Shown here: positions 10,440-22,568 of the stretch, in pieces
How positions within the stretch are numbered: position 1 is the first letter of the stretch
Layout of the letters: each line of letters starts with the position of its first letter
From: Lepisosteus oculatus
Lineage: Eukaryota; Chordata; Actinopteri; Semionotiformes; Lepisosteidae
Reading direction: 5' to 3'
Length of the DNA stretch: 64,000 bases
NCBI RefSeq assembly: GCF_040954835.1
Contig: NW_027168320.1
Coordinates: 124,001 to 188,000, forward strand
Made by a program: the position numbers and the translations under genes
The notes under the pieces: model-generated
Seen by the model: the letters and a program-made list of their open reading frames with translations, nothing else
Told to the model about the DNA's origin: nothing
The model's database searches: none

Positions 10440-13400
10440 TTGCTGTCAGAATGCACATCCGTATCCCAAACAGAATCTCTAGTAAAATATGATCATTTGT
10501 GAAACAGGCAATTGAGTGTCTGCTACAATATGATTGCTACAGATGCAGCCATTCAAAATGCGCGGGCGTACGCTGTACGCAGTCTACCACAAGTTACCGG
10601 TAAATACCGCGAGTTACCGGTAAATACCGCTAGCAAAATAATAGTATCCGGAATTTCCGCAAGGTGGCGCTAATAAAGCTCAACTTCTCATGTTTGAGCT
10701 GTAGCCATCAAAGTCTTTAATGAAGATATTACTAATAGTATTAATAATAAATGAACTTGGACAAGCTGTAAACTCAAAGTATTGCCCTGGTCCACATTAT
10801 TTTTTTCATTGACCGTCTTTGTAAAAGTAACACCACAGCATTTCGCAATCACGCATTTTTTTCCAATCATGCAAAGTACAGTAATTTTTGAGAATCGATT
10901 CACCATGCCTTTCACATGCTCATAAAAGAGGTTGATTTAGGAACATAAACATATTACCGTATGCAAACTGTACTGTATACAGTTTGTATATGTATATGTA
11001 TATGTATATGTAATGTCTTAACTGTGCCCGTTTAAGTATTGAATATTTATTTGGAATTTTACCACTGAAGGGAAATCTTAGTGCCTGAGCATAAAAAGAA
11101 TAGGAGCATACTGCAACACGTGTGAAGGCCATAAACGATATTAATTTTGGAACATAAACATACAGTATATGGCTGGTCTCGGTACTTTAAAGAAAACATA
11201 CACGAAACATGGTTTCATTATGACCAGAATCGGTCTTGAGATATTTTTAACTTGATTTACAGTATTTGAGAGGTATGTCTTGACACCGATACTACGTAAA
11301 TACTCCTCACGTATATGTTTCTAGGTTTATATTATGCATTTCATACGGTCAAATTGCTTTTGAGCAACTGATAAGAAGCGCGAAACGGTATGCCCAGGGC
11401 GTTTTAGTTTTCGTTTTGTTTTAATGCAGTGCAGTGGATTGATTAGAGATATCAAGTACATACAAGTCATTTTTTAAATGTTGTAGTTCGTCTTGTAAAA
11501 ATGTTACGAGTACATCATCTGTCAACAATTACACAGGTTCTGTTTCCATATTGCGGTTTTTGGTTACGTAATATTATTTTCTAATTTCACGTTGTGAATA
11601 TATGATTTGGGCAAACAGAGCCGCAAAGAAGTACATTATGGGTTGTTGTTGTTTTTTTGCAGTTTTATCTAAAATAAGTGATGCTTAAACCTTTGTCTGA
11701 TTCTTGTGAAACTATCCACACGACAGTTACCTAGGAGTTGACTTCAGTGATGTCACTGATGGGATGTTTCTAAAAATCCATCCTCTGTAAAACATCTTCT
11801 CTAGTTGTTCTGCATATGTATTCGCTAATGAAGCTGTGTGTTCTGAGCCTGGTTCTCTACATTTCTGTATGAACCAGCTTAGAGGGCTAAAGACAGCTTG
11901 TGTTTAAATTGAGTGTAAGGTAATTTATGCTTCTAAAGTCATGGTCAGCATTTATTATTGTACTGTGCTGTAAACTTCTTCTGTGCCTAATTACATTATT
12001 TTATAGTCGATAATGTTTCTGTAGTGCTTTTTCAGCCCTCAGCATGTGTCTGCGCTGGTGGTGCTGTGGGTTAGGTTCCTGACTCCTATGTCACATGGTC
12101 TGTGGTTGAATCTCATGGAACTATGACTTTAATTTTTAACAAACATTTCTTTGAAAAAATGAAACATTTCCCTTGGTCAGAGATTAAATAAAACCTCACT
12201 CGCATCAAAACAAATTTATATTTCTAAATATCACAACATGATCGAATTTACGTCTTTTTAATAACAATGAATAGTCACCTATGCGTTACAAAATAAACAT
12301 TTATATTGATTTGAATCGCGTTTTGATTTAAATCGTAAACGCGTGTTTAAATATATGTGTTTAAAGGCGATATACTGTATAAAAGTGCTGATTCTAATGG
12401 AATGTGTTCGGCCGGGGATTCAAAAAAATTATTTTTTTTAATTGCGAATCTAAGGAAAATTGCAGTATAACTTTGTTCATGCACAAACAGTGGCATGTTA
12501 CATTATAATTTGGGTGTCTCCTCTTGCCAGAAAGCTCTAAATTGCATTTTGAGTGCGGTTTTTGACTTTTTCTAAATTGCAACCCATAAATAAAGCTGAT
12601 ACAGTTTAGACTTACTGTATTCTAAACTGTATTACAACATCACATTGGACAATGCAACGTAAATTGCAAAAATGCACTTGGAATCTGTCCAAGCCCTACT
12701 ACGAAAATTATTTAAACTGCGACACTTATCATTCATCTTTAAATAAACTTTATTTTATATAGCGTTTTAAGCGAATAGATAATTAGATTGCTCATAAACC
12801 TAATCGCTTTTTCTACATAAACACAGCGTGATTGCTCTCTGAAAATGCTTTTTTCTTTATATTTAGGCTCAGATTTCAACTATAGATCGTATTATTATGA
12901 ACTTTCTTGGAAAAATGTCTTTTATGTAAACCATGTTTGCTATTAATTCATTTAGGGCTAAAATACGTTCATTGTCTTCCAATCGAGTCGAGTTGACATT
13001 GGAAGCTTGCCACGCCCGGACTGTTACACCAACGCATTAGCATGTTGAAGCGATTTCATTGAGGAGGCCATCTACTAGTTAACACTGTACTTCCTACTTT
13101 GAAAATACCTGTGAAATTGGTTTAATTCGTCACAGCCAGCACTCCGGCAGAGAGGGGGGTTGTACTCGTTAATGTCTGATGACATACAAGTGGAAAGATT
13201 ACAGATTTTAATCGTTTTTTTTCTGAACCAGGGAAAATCTGATCATGTTTCTCTATAACAATAATAAAAAACTTTATTTTCAATTATTTTACATATCCCG
13301 CTTGCACATCGCATGACTTTAATAAATCTATTCTTTATTAATACTAAATAAATAATACTAAAAATACTTCAGCAAAGAGGTCACTTGATTTTTGGAATAA

Positions 13401-14150
13401 TTCCAAATAGCACAATGATCCACTGGCATTCCTGAAGTCTGTTTAGTGCATAATCTTCCAAATACAATCACTAAGCAATTATAAGAATTATACCATCCTA
13501 TTTCTTTGTGATGTCCTGTAAAAACTAAACCTATTTTTATAAGGCTTTTACTCAAAAGATTTCCAAACACACAAAGCATTTGTGAAGTACTATAGTATTT
13601 CTAAAGGTTACTGGTACAACATCAATCATTAAAGCTTAACAATAAAGTTTAGATTGCTGACTATGGACTAACTACATTAACTAACTGCAATGCAACACTA
13701 TACATTTTACAAGAATATCTGGTTGAATTCTTGCATTTGTAGCCAATTTAATGCGAGAGAAATAAGCCAATTTAATTATTTCACAAAAAATAATGTGATA
13801 TAAAATGGATGTTTTTAACTTTATTGTAGTGTTTTAGAAACTAATATGTCTTCAAAAATGGTTGTTTTTCACTCCTAGGAATGAAAGCTGTTGTTATATA
13901 ATGTTTATTTTCAAATTTTGAAAAATCAAAGGATTCTAGCTTTCTCCCCTTGCAGGCATCGGACACAGAGAACCTCATGGTTTTCCTAAAAATCATTTTT
14001 TATGTTCCCTGGTGTTCCAAACTTAGTTTTAATCAATTTTAATTTGTTATTATGTTAAAAACAGGGTAATAAATTTCTAATTGGACTATAAATAATGTCA
14101 TATTGTCTGCTATAAAACTGATGTTTTCAACTCTATTGTAGAGATTCTAG
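10440..14150. other. AT-rich region without recognised genes
   Basis: Only short, unconvincing open frames occur. Visible items are a 20-bp tandem pair (GTTACCGGTAAATACCGC) near 10594-10635, a TATATG microsatellite at 10985-11012, and a block at about 11990-12240 that recurs at 61360-61560. No exon-like coding pattern was seen. Confidence 0.5.
11990..12240 (+). repeat. Dispersed repeat, possibly tRNA-derived SINE
   Basis: It matches 61360-61560 in the same orientation, from GTCGATAATGTTTCTGTAG to AGATTAAATAAAACCTCAC. A stretch GCTGTGGGTTAGGTTCCTG followed by GGTTGAATCTC has box A/box B-like spacing but folds into no standard tRNA. Confidence 0.5.
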
Positions 14151-14188
14151 AATCAACTAATAGAGAATTGAAATAAAAAAGGGCATAA

Positions 14189-15110
14189 GAAAACATTGCC
14201 AACAACGACCACAAGATGGAGATATTGTCTAGACATTACCAACAACGACCACAAGATGGAGATATTGTCCAAAGAGGCAAGAAGGGCAAAGCTGCGATAA
14301 GGTAAAATCATTTTTTGAAAGAGATTGCTGTCAGAATGCACAACTGAATCCCAAACAGAATCTCTAGTCAAATATGATCATTTGTGAAACAGGCAAATGA
14401 GTCTCTCAGGTGCCCATTGCTCATTTTCAGACACATTTATGCAATACTTTCACCATGCGTTGAGCAATAGGGATTAAAGATACCAGAGGTAAGGTTTAAA
14501 AGTGATTCTGAGGTGCAACACATCAGCGATACAGCTAGGCATCTGAAATGCGGGGTTTGAGAGCCCTTCAGGGAACACCGTACCCTAAAGGTACCAGAAG
14601 TCCACTAGTATAAGCATTAAGTCACTGTCACCCCTGTTACAATGTGATTGCTACATATCTTCATTTCTTTGGTTTTTAAGGAGTAAGAGTGCAGGGGGTC
14701 TAAATCTGCGATCCAGTGTGTTGAAGTATTTCACAACACTACCTGTAGCCCGTATGGAAATAAATACTAATTCTGATTATTGCCCTGGGCATGTACCAAT
14801 AAATCACTGAGCATATATCACTGTGTTGAAGCTAGAGACCTGTATGTAATATTATGGTGCTAAAATGTCATTTTCACATATATTAATGTAATAAATGATT
14901 GCTTATGCTTAATAAACAAATCTAATTAAAATAAAAACTTAAGTTTTGTATTTGTTTTGTACCATAGAACATGATTTTCTTTGTATTTCAAGCCCACAAA
15001 GTGTCCAAATGATGCACGACATGATATAAGGAAGATTATCACATGAAAAATCGGTATTATCTTTCTCATGAAAATGCATTCCTTTCATTACCTTTTAATT
15101 TTTAAAATGA
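14189..15110 (+). repeat. Repeat block shared with 10.3-10.5 and 34.4-35.4 kb
   Basis: It opens with two 40-bp tandem units (14189-14268). From about 14320 onward it matches 34.6-35.4 kb, including GGAGTAAGAGTGCAGGGGG and the AATAAATCACTGAGC stretch. I recognise no coding function. Confidence 0.7.
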
Positions 15111-15116
15111 ACTCAA

Positions 15117-15975
15117 GTTGTGTATAATGTAATAATTTAAGTAGAATAGATTCTAATAATATAATGATCCAGTGTGTTGCACTACTTCACTGCTTCACTG
15201 TTCTATGCCGTATGGAAATAAATCCTCAGACTGCTTACTGCCCTGGGCTTGTACCAATAAATTACAGGAGCACATCTATATATCACTGCGTTGAAGCAGG
15301 AGACAGACAATCACTGCAAACACATCCTAAATACAGTGTTCCAGCACCTTTGACCTCATCCAGAACGTATCATTTCTTGAAAGGGATTGCTGTCTGAATG
15401 CACATCTGAATCCCAAACAGAATCTCTAGTAAAATACGATCATTTGTGAAACAGGCAAATGACTGTCTCAGGGGCCCATTACTCATTCTCAAGACACATG
15501 TATGCAGTACGTACACCATGCATTGAGCAAAAGGGATCAAAGACACCACAGGTAAGGTTAGAAGTCATTCTGACTATATTCTAAAATATTGGACTCATAT
15601 TCTTATGATGGCAGACATGATGCTGCGTTTAAAACCGGGGTTAATGGACATTATATGACTGTCAATTCTGTTTTGTTTTGGAGACACTTGGCTGCCTATA
15701 TGGTACAGTGCAGCGTGAAGGAAACATTTTCCAAAACTGTGTCAGCTCAAAAGTTGTAAGAGAACCTCTCCAGCTGCTTTAACTCTCTTCATTTTTGTCA
15801 TTTAATTGTCTGTCGGCACGATGTGGCAGCGTTGCATGACAACCCATCTCACCACGGAAAGGAACCTAACAGCTTTGGTAAGAGAGGAGAAAAGGACCTG
15901 GCCAGTAAGGGGCTCGAACCCACGACTTTGGCGTTATTAGCACCATGCTCTAACCAACTGAGCTAACCGGCCTCA
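15117..15975 (+). repeat. Ile-flanking repeat block, copy 1
   Basis: The block runs from AGTTGTGTATAATGTAAT through tRNA-Ile. It recurs at 23845-24672 (ending inside the tRNA) and, without the tRNA, at 35398-35890. Confidence 0.8.
15899..15972 (-). tRNA. tRNA-Ile(AAT)
   Basis: A 74-nt cloverleaf on the minus strand matching vertebrate tRNA-Ile-AAT: D arm TAGCTCAGTTGGTTAGAGC, anticodon loop CTAATAA, box B GGTTCGAGCCC. The acceptor stem pairs fully with one wobble; the T stem has one mismatch (T-T). It is the only complete Ile gene in the window. Confidence 0.85.
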
Positions 15976-16475
15976 CGACAGTGATCCTCTCTGTGCAGCG
16001 CCTTTTACTTCTATTGACAAATGATAGCGATTCGAAGAGAGATCCTTCAGACCAGCAAGCAAACCCACGGCTATTTCGGTTTTCTATCTAGGCAACGTTG
16101 GTGTCTGCAATAGCATACATGAAAGCGTGATGCAATTTCTGTGGGTACATTTGTTGCACGTCATGCACAGTAAGAGTGTTTCTAACACCAAATAAAAAGT
16201 CAACAATTAACGATCACGCCTTCTCCTCAGTTAACCCACTGAAACCCTTGCTGTTAACAGTTCTTTACTGCGTGCTTTACGAGCACCTACATATCGTGTC
16301 GGTTCTTTCAGCTTTATTCATTAGGTTTTCAAAGGCATAAGTAGAGCACCAGAGGTCTGAAGAACTCATTTCCATGGCAGCAGGGCCAAGTGATTTAGCG
16401 TATTTATAGTACCAGGAAAGGAGAAGCGGCACTTCGCCTTTGCCACAGAGGCACAAGGATACGTGTGGCAAACGC

Positions 16476-16557
16476 CATAGTCGGCAGGATTCAAACCTGC
16501 GCAGGGAGTTCTCAACGGATTTCGAGTCCATCGCCTTAACCACTCGGCCACGACTAC
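16476..16557 (-). tRNA. tRNA-Ser(CGA)
   Basis: An 82-nt class II tRNA with anticodon loop CTCGAAA and a long variable arm. Acceptor strands are GTAGTCG and GACTAT. Box B reads GGTTTGAATCC (C to T). The variable arm has changes relative to the copy at 20621. Probably a functional or recently functional gene. Confidence 0.85.
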
Positions 16558-17912
16558 AGCGAGCTCACCCCCGCCGCATTCCTCCTATAATCTAACACGG
16601 AGTGCGAGGTGGCTGCGGAAACGTTTTCAAAGTCGCTCTCTGTTAAAAAAAAATAAATACCTTTGACAAAATACGTGCCGGCAGACAGACATGCCTCAGA
16701 GGGTTTAAGGCTGGCTTCACTTTCAAATGATAAAGTCTCCCCGTCCGGATGTCAAAATGCAACTTTGGCAGACAGAAAAAACATCAACAAACCACAAATG
16801 TGGACAAGGATTTTACAAGCTGCACCACACTGCACTTTCCAAAGCATTTACATTCCTGTTAGACGCAGGAATTGCCTTTGATTTGCGCGCTTACGAACGC
16901 CATGAAAAACGAAACAAAACTAAAGCCCTCAGCTCCTGCACTTGATTATAATGCCGTTACGTGTCGAAGCAGGAATTTATGTCATCCTACCACTGCAACA
17001 CGGGGAATAGAGGGAAATGAGCACACGCTACGTACGTCTCAATCACTCCCTAGAGTCGTAAGGCGCATTGAAGGGTGCACCCCCATCATTAATCGTTGCG
17101 CCTCTGTGAAAGGAAAGCTCTTGAGCAGTCTTTGAAACAGCTCGGATTAAACACTTGATTGTTTCCATGTGCATCTGGAGCCCATTTCTAATTTTCACTT
17201 CACGCCGCCCAAAGCATTTCTAAAACATGAGATTCGCGTTTGGGAATGCGCCCTGCCCTACGAATAAAACAGGTCTACGGGTCAGAAACCTGCTCCACGG
17301 AAAACAGTTCTGTTGCGCTTTTGATCAAAGGGAGATTCGCTGTTCTTACTTTTTGATGACATAACACCCAAAGGGGCTTCTTTGGAGCTGGATTCCAACC
17401 AGCATCCTAAAGTTTCTTGGCGGTATCCTTTACAGTCCTCTGTTCGGTCGACAAGGGACAGAAGGGGGCAGCTTTCCTCACACACACAGTGCAATGTACT
17501 GTAGTGTTCCCGTTCATTGAATTCGCAGTTCTGCATCAGACCTCTAACTCGTTTCCTTAGCTTGGATTTAAGCCACGAAGCAGGCTTCTACTGTATAAGG
17601 AATCACAAACTATTTGAGAGGCCATCATCCCAGGGGGAACTGACAAAGTCTATCCCTAAACACCTAGCGCAATCTCTCGAGAGACTGTCAAAAATCGCTT
17701 TCTCCATTTCCGTTGCAAGTAAGTGAAAATGCGGTCTCAAACCAGAGCCACTTGGCAGCAGCGGCACGTAAATACTGTTACTGTCTCTGCTCGATACTGA
17801 CGTTAGCCTACTATACCATGTTCAGCCACCGCTAGGAAATGTACGGCTCTAGTACTGGAGCAAACAACAGGAGGGCCAAAGGCACACGGGCACACATGTC
17901 AGACATGGAGAG

Positions 17913-17994
17913 TGACGAGAATGGGACTCAAACCCATGCGTGCAGAGTACAGTGGATTAGCAGTCCATTGCCTTAACCACTCGGCCACCTCATC
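17913..17994 (-). tRNA. tRNA-Ser(GCT)
   Basis: An 82-nt class II tRNA, anticodon loop CTGCTAA. The acceptor GATGAGG pairs with the 3' strand with wobbles. Box B is GGTTTGAGTCC. It is co-duplicated with the Thr gene about 380 bases away on the other strand. Confidence 0.85.
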
Positions 17995-18373
17995 TAGGAA
18001 ACTGGGCTGTCCAGACATGGGTTGCCGCGCTCCAGATGATCTTTTTCTTTTTTTTCCCTCGTACTCGAGGGTCATTTTCCTGTTCCACATGCGATTTCAA
18101 CATTTTCCTTGGGAGATGTCAAGCCAGCAACCCACTACTGTGGTTCAGTGGCCATTGTGGAGTTCAGTGGCCCTGTTGTACACAGAATGCACATTGAGCT
18201 CCTTGGACATGAAAAGTTCCAGATAAAAGCCATTTGTCATCCTTTCTCTTGGTGTCGATGTTGCTATTGTATGTAAAGGTGGCAACTTGCTCAGCGAACA
18301 GGCGGAGCACACACCGAATGCAGATGTGTCTGAGTGGTGTGTCCAAGTGGCTGCAAAACGACAGCACTCCCAG

Positions 18374-18447
18374 GGCGCCGTGGCTTAGTTGGTTAAAGCG
18401 CCTGTCTAGTAAACAGGAAATCCTGGGTCCGAATCCCAGCGGTGCCT
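18374..18447 (+). tRNA. tRNA-Thr(AGT)
   Basis: A 74-nt cloverleaf, acceptor GGCGCCG/CGGTGCC, anticodon loop CTAGTAA, followed directly by a run of T (18447-18452) as terminator. The T loop is TCCGAAT: the nearly invariant T55 of box B is C in this and every other Thr copy here. Otherwise it matches vertebrate tRNA-Thr-AGT. Confidence 0.88.
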
Positions 18448-19603
18448 TTTTTGTTCTGTGTTCTTGAACAGAACTGGTCATTATGGACAACCGCCTACAG
18501 CTAGACTTAATTAAATGCAAGTATTCATTTCCTGTCTTTAACGCGACTTGTTTTTCTTAAAATGGATGCAACTTGCAAAACATGAAATACAAACCTTGCT
18601 AATCAGCGCAATCGGCTGGCAAAAAAAAAGAAGTCAGCAATGTTTTTTTTCTTTAACCTTAACCCTGCTAATGGAGAAGAGTTAAACGACTGAGTCTATG
18701 CAGCTTAAACGGTCCGCACGTCGGGTTCTTAGCTGAAAGGGTGGTAAATCCCGCTCACCCCAGTCCTTAATCTTTTAAAAGGATACAAAATTGAACCTAG
18801 TCGCCACATCACATACATCCTGTTCAATAATAAAAAGGTAACATCTATCCTCGCTCCAGAGTAAATCTCACGTTGAGGGCACCTTTTTTTTTCACTTTAC
18901 CGTGAATCGAGCTCGGCTGCACAGAGGAGAGAGCAGAGCAATGAGGTCACGGGGACAGGGGAGTCACACGCTGGCGGTTTGAATACGCGGAAGATCACTG
19001 AGGGATCCACAGTATATGGACCCTCCGTGCGCCATCAGTCCGCACTCCGGACTCTGAATCCTGCCATCCGAGTTAAGATCTCGGCGGAACCTGAGGCGCA
19101 GTTCCTTCTTAAAACGTAATCTGGTGAGCATTTCTAGAATCGTACTTGTATAGATGCAGCCTTTAATGTGTTGCTAGGTTAAAATTGATGACTTCTTGTA
19201 TTTCAGTAGGCAACTGCCCTCTTGATTTCAGATTTAATTTCTTTATTACATGGGCGCTTTTATGAAGACAGAGTCATGTTCAGGTACTTTGCTTGATGGA
19301 GGAAGCTCATTTCAGACTCTGTGATCTGCTCACCTGGAAAGGTCTGCTGTACTACTACAAGAGAGAAGTAGAGTCTGGAAGAAGGGACAATTTTATGATT
19401 CTTTGGAAGGTAGGTTTTTTTTTCTTTGAAATCGAAATGAATCAGAATATCAGTGCAAAAGACAAACTCTTGGTTTGGTTTAAAGAGATATGGTTTTAAA
19501 ATAGACAAAATGTAGAAAACAGGTGTTTCTCACTTTTGGAAAAGAATGGACCGGGGGTAATAGTTTACTAGTTGCAGTGCTGAGCTCATCGGGTTGCAGT
19601 CCC

Positions 19604-19665
19604 GCAATGGATAACGCGTTTGACTATGGATCAGGAGATTGTAAGTTTGACTCCTGCCTGGCTCG
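19604..19665 (+). pseudogene. tRNA-Arg pseudogene, 5' end deleted, anticodon ATG
   Basis: The sequence enters the tRNA at GCAATGGATAAC; the acceptor 5' strand and start of the D arm, present at 23623, are deleted. The anticodon loop is CTATGGA, a C-to-T change from ACG. Box B reads AGTTTGACTCC. Without an acceptor stem or box A start it cannot be a gene. Confidence 0.85.
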
Positions 19666-20620
19666 GGTCGTTTTTAAACGCATCGGGCTACTCCCCTAAG
19701 TAGTCTGTGCTACTTACTGCATTGTAATCGTACTCAGTAAGAGATTTCCTTCATGTAAATGAACTGCACCTGACAGCTTTAGAAAATCACCTGGGCTCAG
19801 TACGGTGCTGAGAGCTCAGCGTTGCTGTTGTTCTAATTAGCACGCACTGCATCGGCTATGAACCCGAACTTTTCAATTATTCCGATCATTAAGTCAACAC
19901 GTAGTCCACATGAAAGGTAGAAACATTCTCTTGTCTGTCTCTTGTTTGTATAGAACTGAATGTCCCTGACAATGTACTGTTAGTTTTAATTGAAGAACGG
20001 CATTTGTCAAATATATCAGACAAGTTTACGTAACTGCTCATGCGACACTCAGTTGTAATTAGTCAAGAAATAAAGTCGAACAACAGCTGCGGGTTTGATT
20101 CTGAACGTATCAGATTGGAGCGCCTTTTACTTCAATTGACAAATGATAGAGATTCGAAGAGAGATCCTTCAGACCAGCAAGCAAACCCACGGCTATTTCG
20201 GTTTTCTATCTAGGCAACGTTGGTGTCTGCAATAGCATACATGAAAGCGTGATGCAATTTCTGTGGCTACATTTGTTGCACGTCATGCACAGTAAGAATG
20301 TTTCTAACACCAAATACAAAGTCAACAATTAGCGATCACGCCTTCTCCTCAGTTAACCCACTGAAACCCTTGCTGTTAACAGTTCTTTAATGCGTGCTTT
20401 ACGAGCACCTACATATTGTGTCGGTTCTTTCAGTTTTATTCATTAGGTTTTCAAAGGCATAAGTAGAACACCAGAGGTGCAAACGCAAGATGTGTGGTTA
20501 TCTGAAGAACTCATTTCCATGGCAGCAGGGCCAAGCGATTTAGCGTTTTTATAGTACCAGGAAAGGAGAAGCGGCACCACGCTTTTGCCGCGCAGGCACA
20601 AGGAGACGTGCGGCAGACGC

Positions 20621-20702
20621 CATAGTCTGCAGGATTCAAACCTACGCGGGGAGTCCCCAACGGATTTCGAGTCCATCGCCTTAACCACTCGGCCACGACT
20701 AC
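20621..20702 (-). tRNA. tRNA-Ser(CGA)
   Basis: An 82-nt class II tRNA, anticodon loop CTCGAAA, variable arm GGGGACTCCCC. Box B is GGTTTGAATCC, and the T stem/acceptor junction reads TGCAGACTATG where the sister has TGCCGACTATG. Sister of 16476, 4145 bases away. Confidence 0.85.
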
Positions 20703-22067
20703 AGCGAGTTCGCCATCGACGCATTCCTCCTTTAATCTAACACGGAGTGCGACGTGGCTGCGGAAACCTTTTCAAAGTCGCTCTCCGTTAAAAAAAAAAA
20801 AATACCTTTGACAAAATACGTGCCAGCAGACAGACACGCCTCAGAGGGTTTAAGGCTGGCTTCACGTTCAAATGATAAAGTCTCCCCGTCCGGATGTCAA
20901 AATGCAGCTTTGGCAGACAGAACAAACATCAACAAACCACAAATGTGGATAAGGATTTTACAAGCTGCACCACACTGCACTTTCCAAAGCATTTACATTC
21001 CTGTTAGACGCAGGAATTGCTTTTGATTTGCGTGCTTACAAACGCCATGGAAAACGAAACAAAACAAAAGCCCTCAGCTCCTGCACTTGATTATAACGCC
21101 GTTACGTGTCGAAGCAGAAATTTACGTCATCCTACCACTGCAACACGGGGAATAGAGGGAAATGAGCACACGCTACGAATCGTCTCAATCACTCCCTAGA
21201 GTCGTAAGGCGCATTGAAGGGTGCACCCCCATCATTAATCATTGCACCTCTGTGAAAGGAAAGCTCTTGAGCAGTCTTTGAAACAGCTCGGATGAAACAC
21301 TTGATGGCTTCCATGTGCATCTGGAGCCCATTTCTTATTTTCACTTCACGCCGCCCAAAGCATTTCTAAAACAGGAGATTCGCATTTGGGAATGCGCCCT
21401 GCCCTACAAATAAAACAGGTCTACGGGTCTGAAACCTGCTCCACGGAAAACAGTTCTGTTGCGCTTTTGATCAAAGGGAGAGTCGCTGTTCTTACTTTTT
21501 GATGACATAACACCCAAAGGGGCTTCTTTGGAGCTGTATTCCAACCAGCATCCTAAAGTTTCTTGGCGGTATCCTTTACAGTCCTCTGTTCGGTCGACAA
21601 GGGACAGAAGGGGGCAGCTTTCCTCACACATACAGTCCAATGTACTGTACTGTTCCCGTTCATTGAATTCGCAGTTCTGCATCAGACCTCTAACTCGTTT
21701 CCTTAGCTTGGATTTAAGCCACGAAGCAGGCTTCTACTGTATAAACGTCTAGAGGAATCACAAACTATTTGAGAGGCCATCATCCCAGGGGGAACTGACA
21801 AAGTCTATCCCTAAACACCTAGTGCAGTCTCTCGAGAGACTGTCAAAAATCGCTTTCTCCGTTTGCGTTGCAAGTAAGTGAAAACGCGGTCTCAACCCAG
21901 AGCCACTTGGCAGCAGCGGCATGTAAATACTGTTACTGTGACTGCTCGATACCGACGTTAGCCTACTATAACATGTTCAGCCACCGCTAGAAAATGTACA
22001 GCTCTAGTACCGGAGCAAAGAACAGGAGGGCCAACACCGAACGGGCACACGTGTCAGACATGGAGAG

Positions 22068-22117
22068 CGACAAGGATGGGATTCGACCCCATGCCTTAAC
22101 CACTCGGCCACCTCGTC
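22068..22117 (-). pseudogene. tRNA-Ser(GCT) with anticodon and variable arms deleted
   Basis: Only 50 nt remain of an 82-nt gene. The D arm (GGCCGAGTGGTTAAGG) joins directly to the T arm (CATGGGGTCGAATCCC). The intact layout of this locus is seen at 17913 and 63080. The acceptor strands are still complementary, so this is a simple internal deletion of 32 nt. Confidence 0.88.
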
Positions 22118-22494
22118 AACAAAACTGGGCTGTCCTGACATGGGTTGGCGCACTCCAGTTGATCTTTTTCTTTTTTTTCCCTCATACTCGAGGGTCATTT
22201 TCCTGTTCCACATGCGATTTCAACATTTTCCTTGGGAGATGTCAAGCCAGCAAGCCACTGCTTTGGTTCAGTGGCCAGTGTGGAGTTCAGTGGCCCTGCT
22301 GTACACAGAAAGCACATTGAGCTCCTTGGACATGAAAAGTCCAATAAAAGCCATTTGTCATCCTTTCTCTTGGTGTCGATGTTGCTATTGTATGTAAAGG
22401 TGGCAACTTGCTCAGCGAGCAGGCGGAGCACACACCGAATGCAGATGTGTCTGAGTGGTGTGTCCAAGTGGCTGCAAAAGGACAGCACTTCCGG

Positions 22495-22568
22495 GGCGCC
22501 GTGGCTTAGTTGGTTAAAGCGCCTGTCTAGTAAACAGGAAATCCTGGGTCCGAATCCCAGCGGTGCCT
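22495..22568 (+). tRNA. tRNA-Thr(AGT)
   Basis: A 74-nt cloverleaf with the same sequence as the gene at 18374, including T loop TCCGAAT, followed by a run of T from 22568. Acceptor, D and anticodon stems all pair. Likely transcribable. Confidence 0.88.

Noticed and set aside
12050-12125. tRNA-like stretch in the dispersed repeat
   Set aside because: Box-like words are present, but no acceptor or anticodon stem can be formed; described only as a possible SINE.
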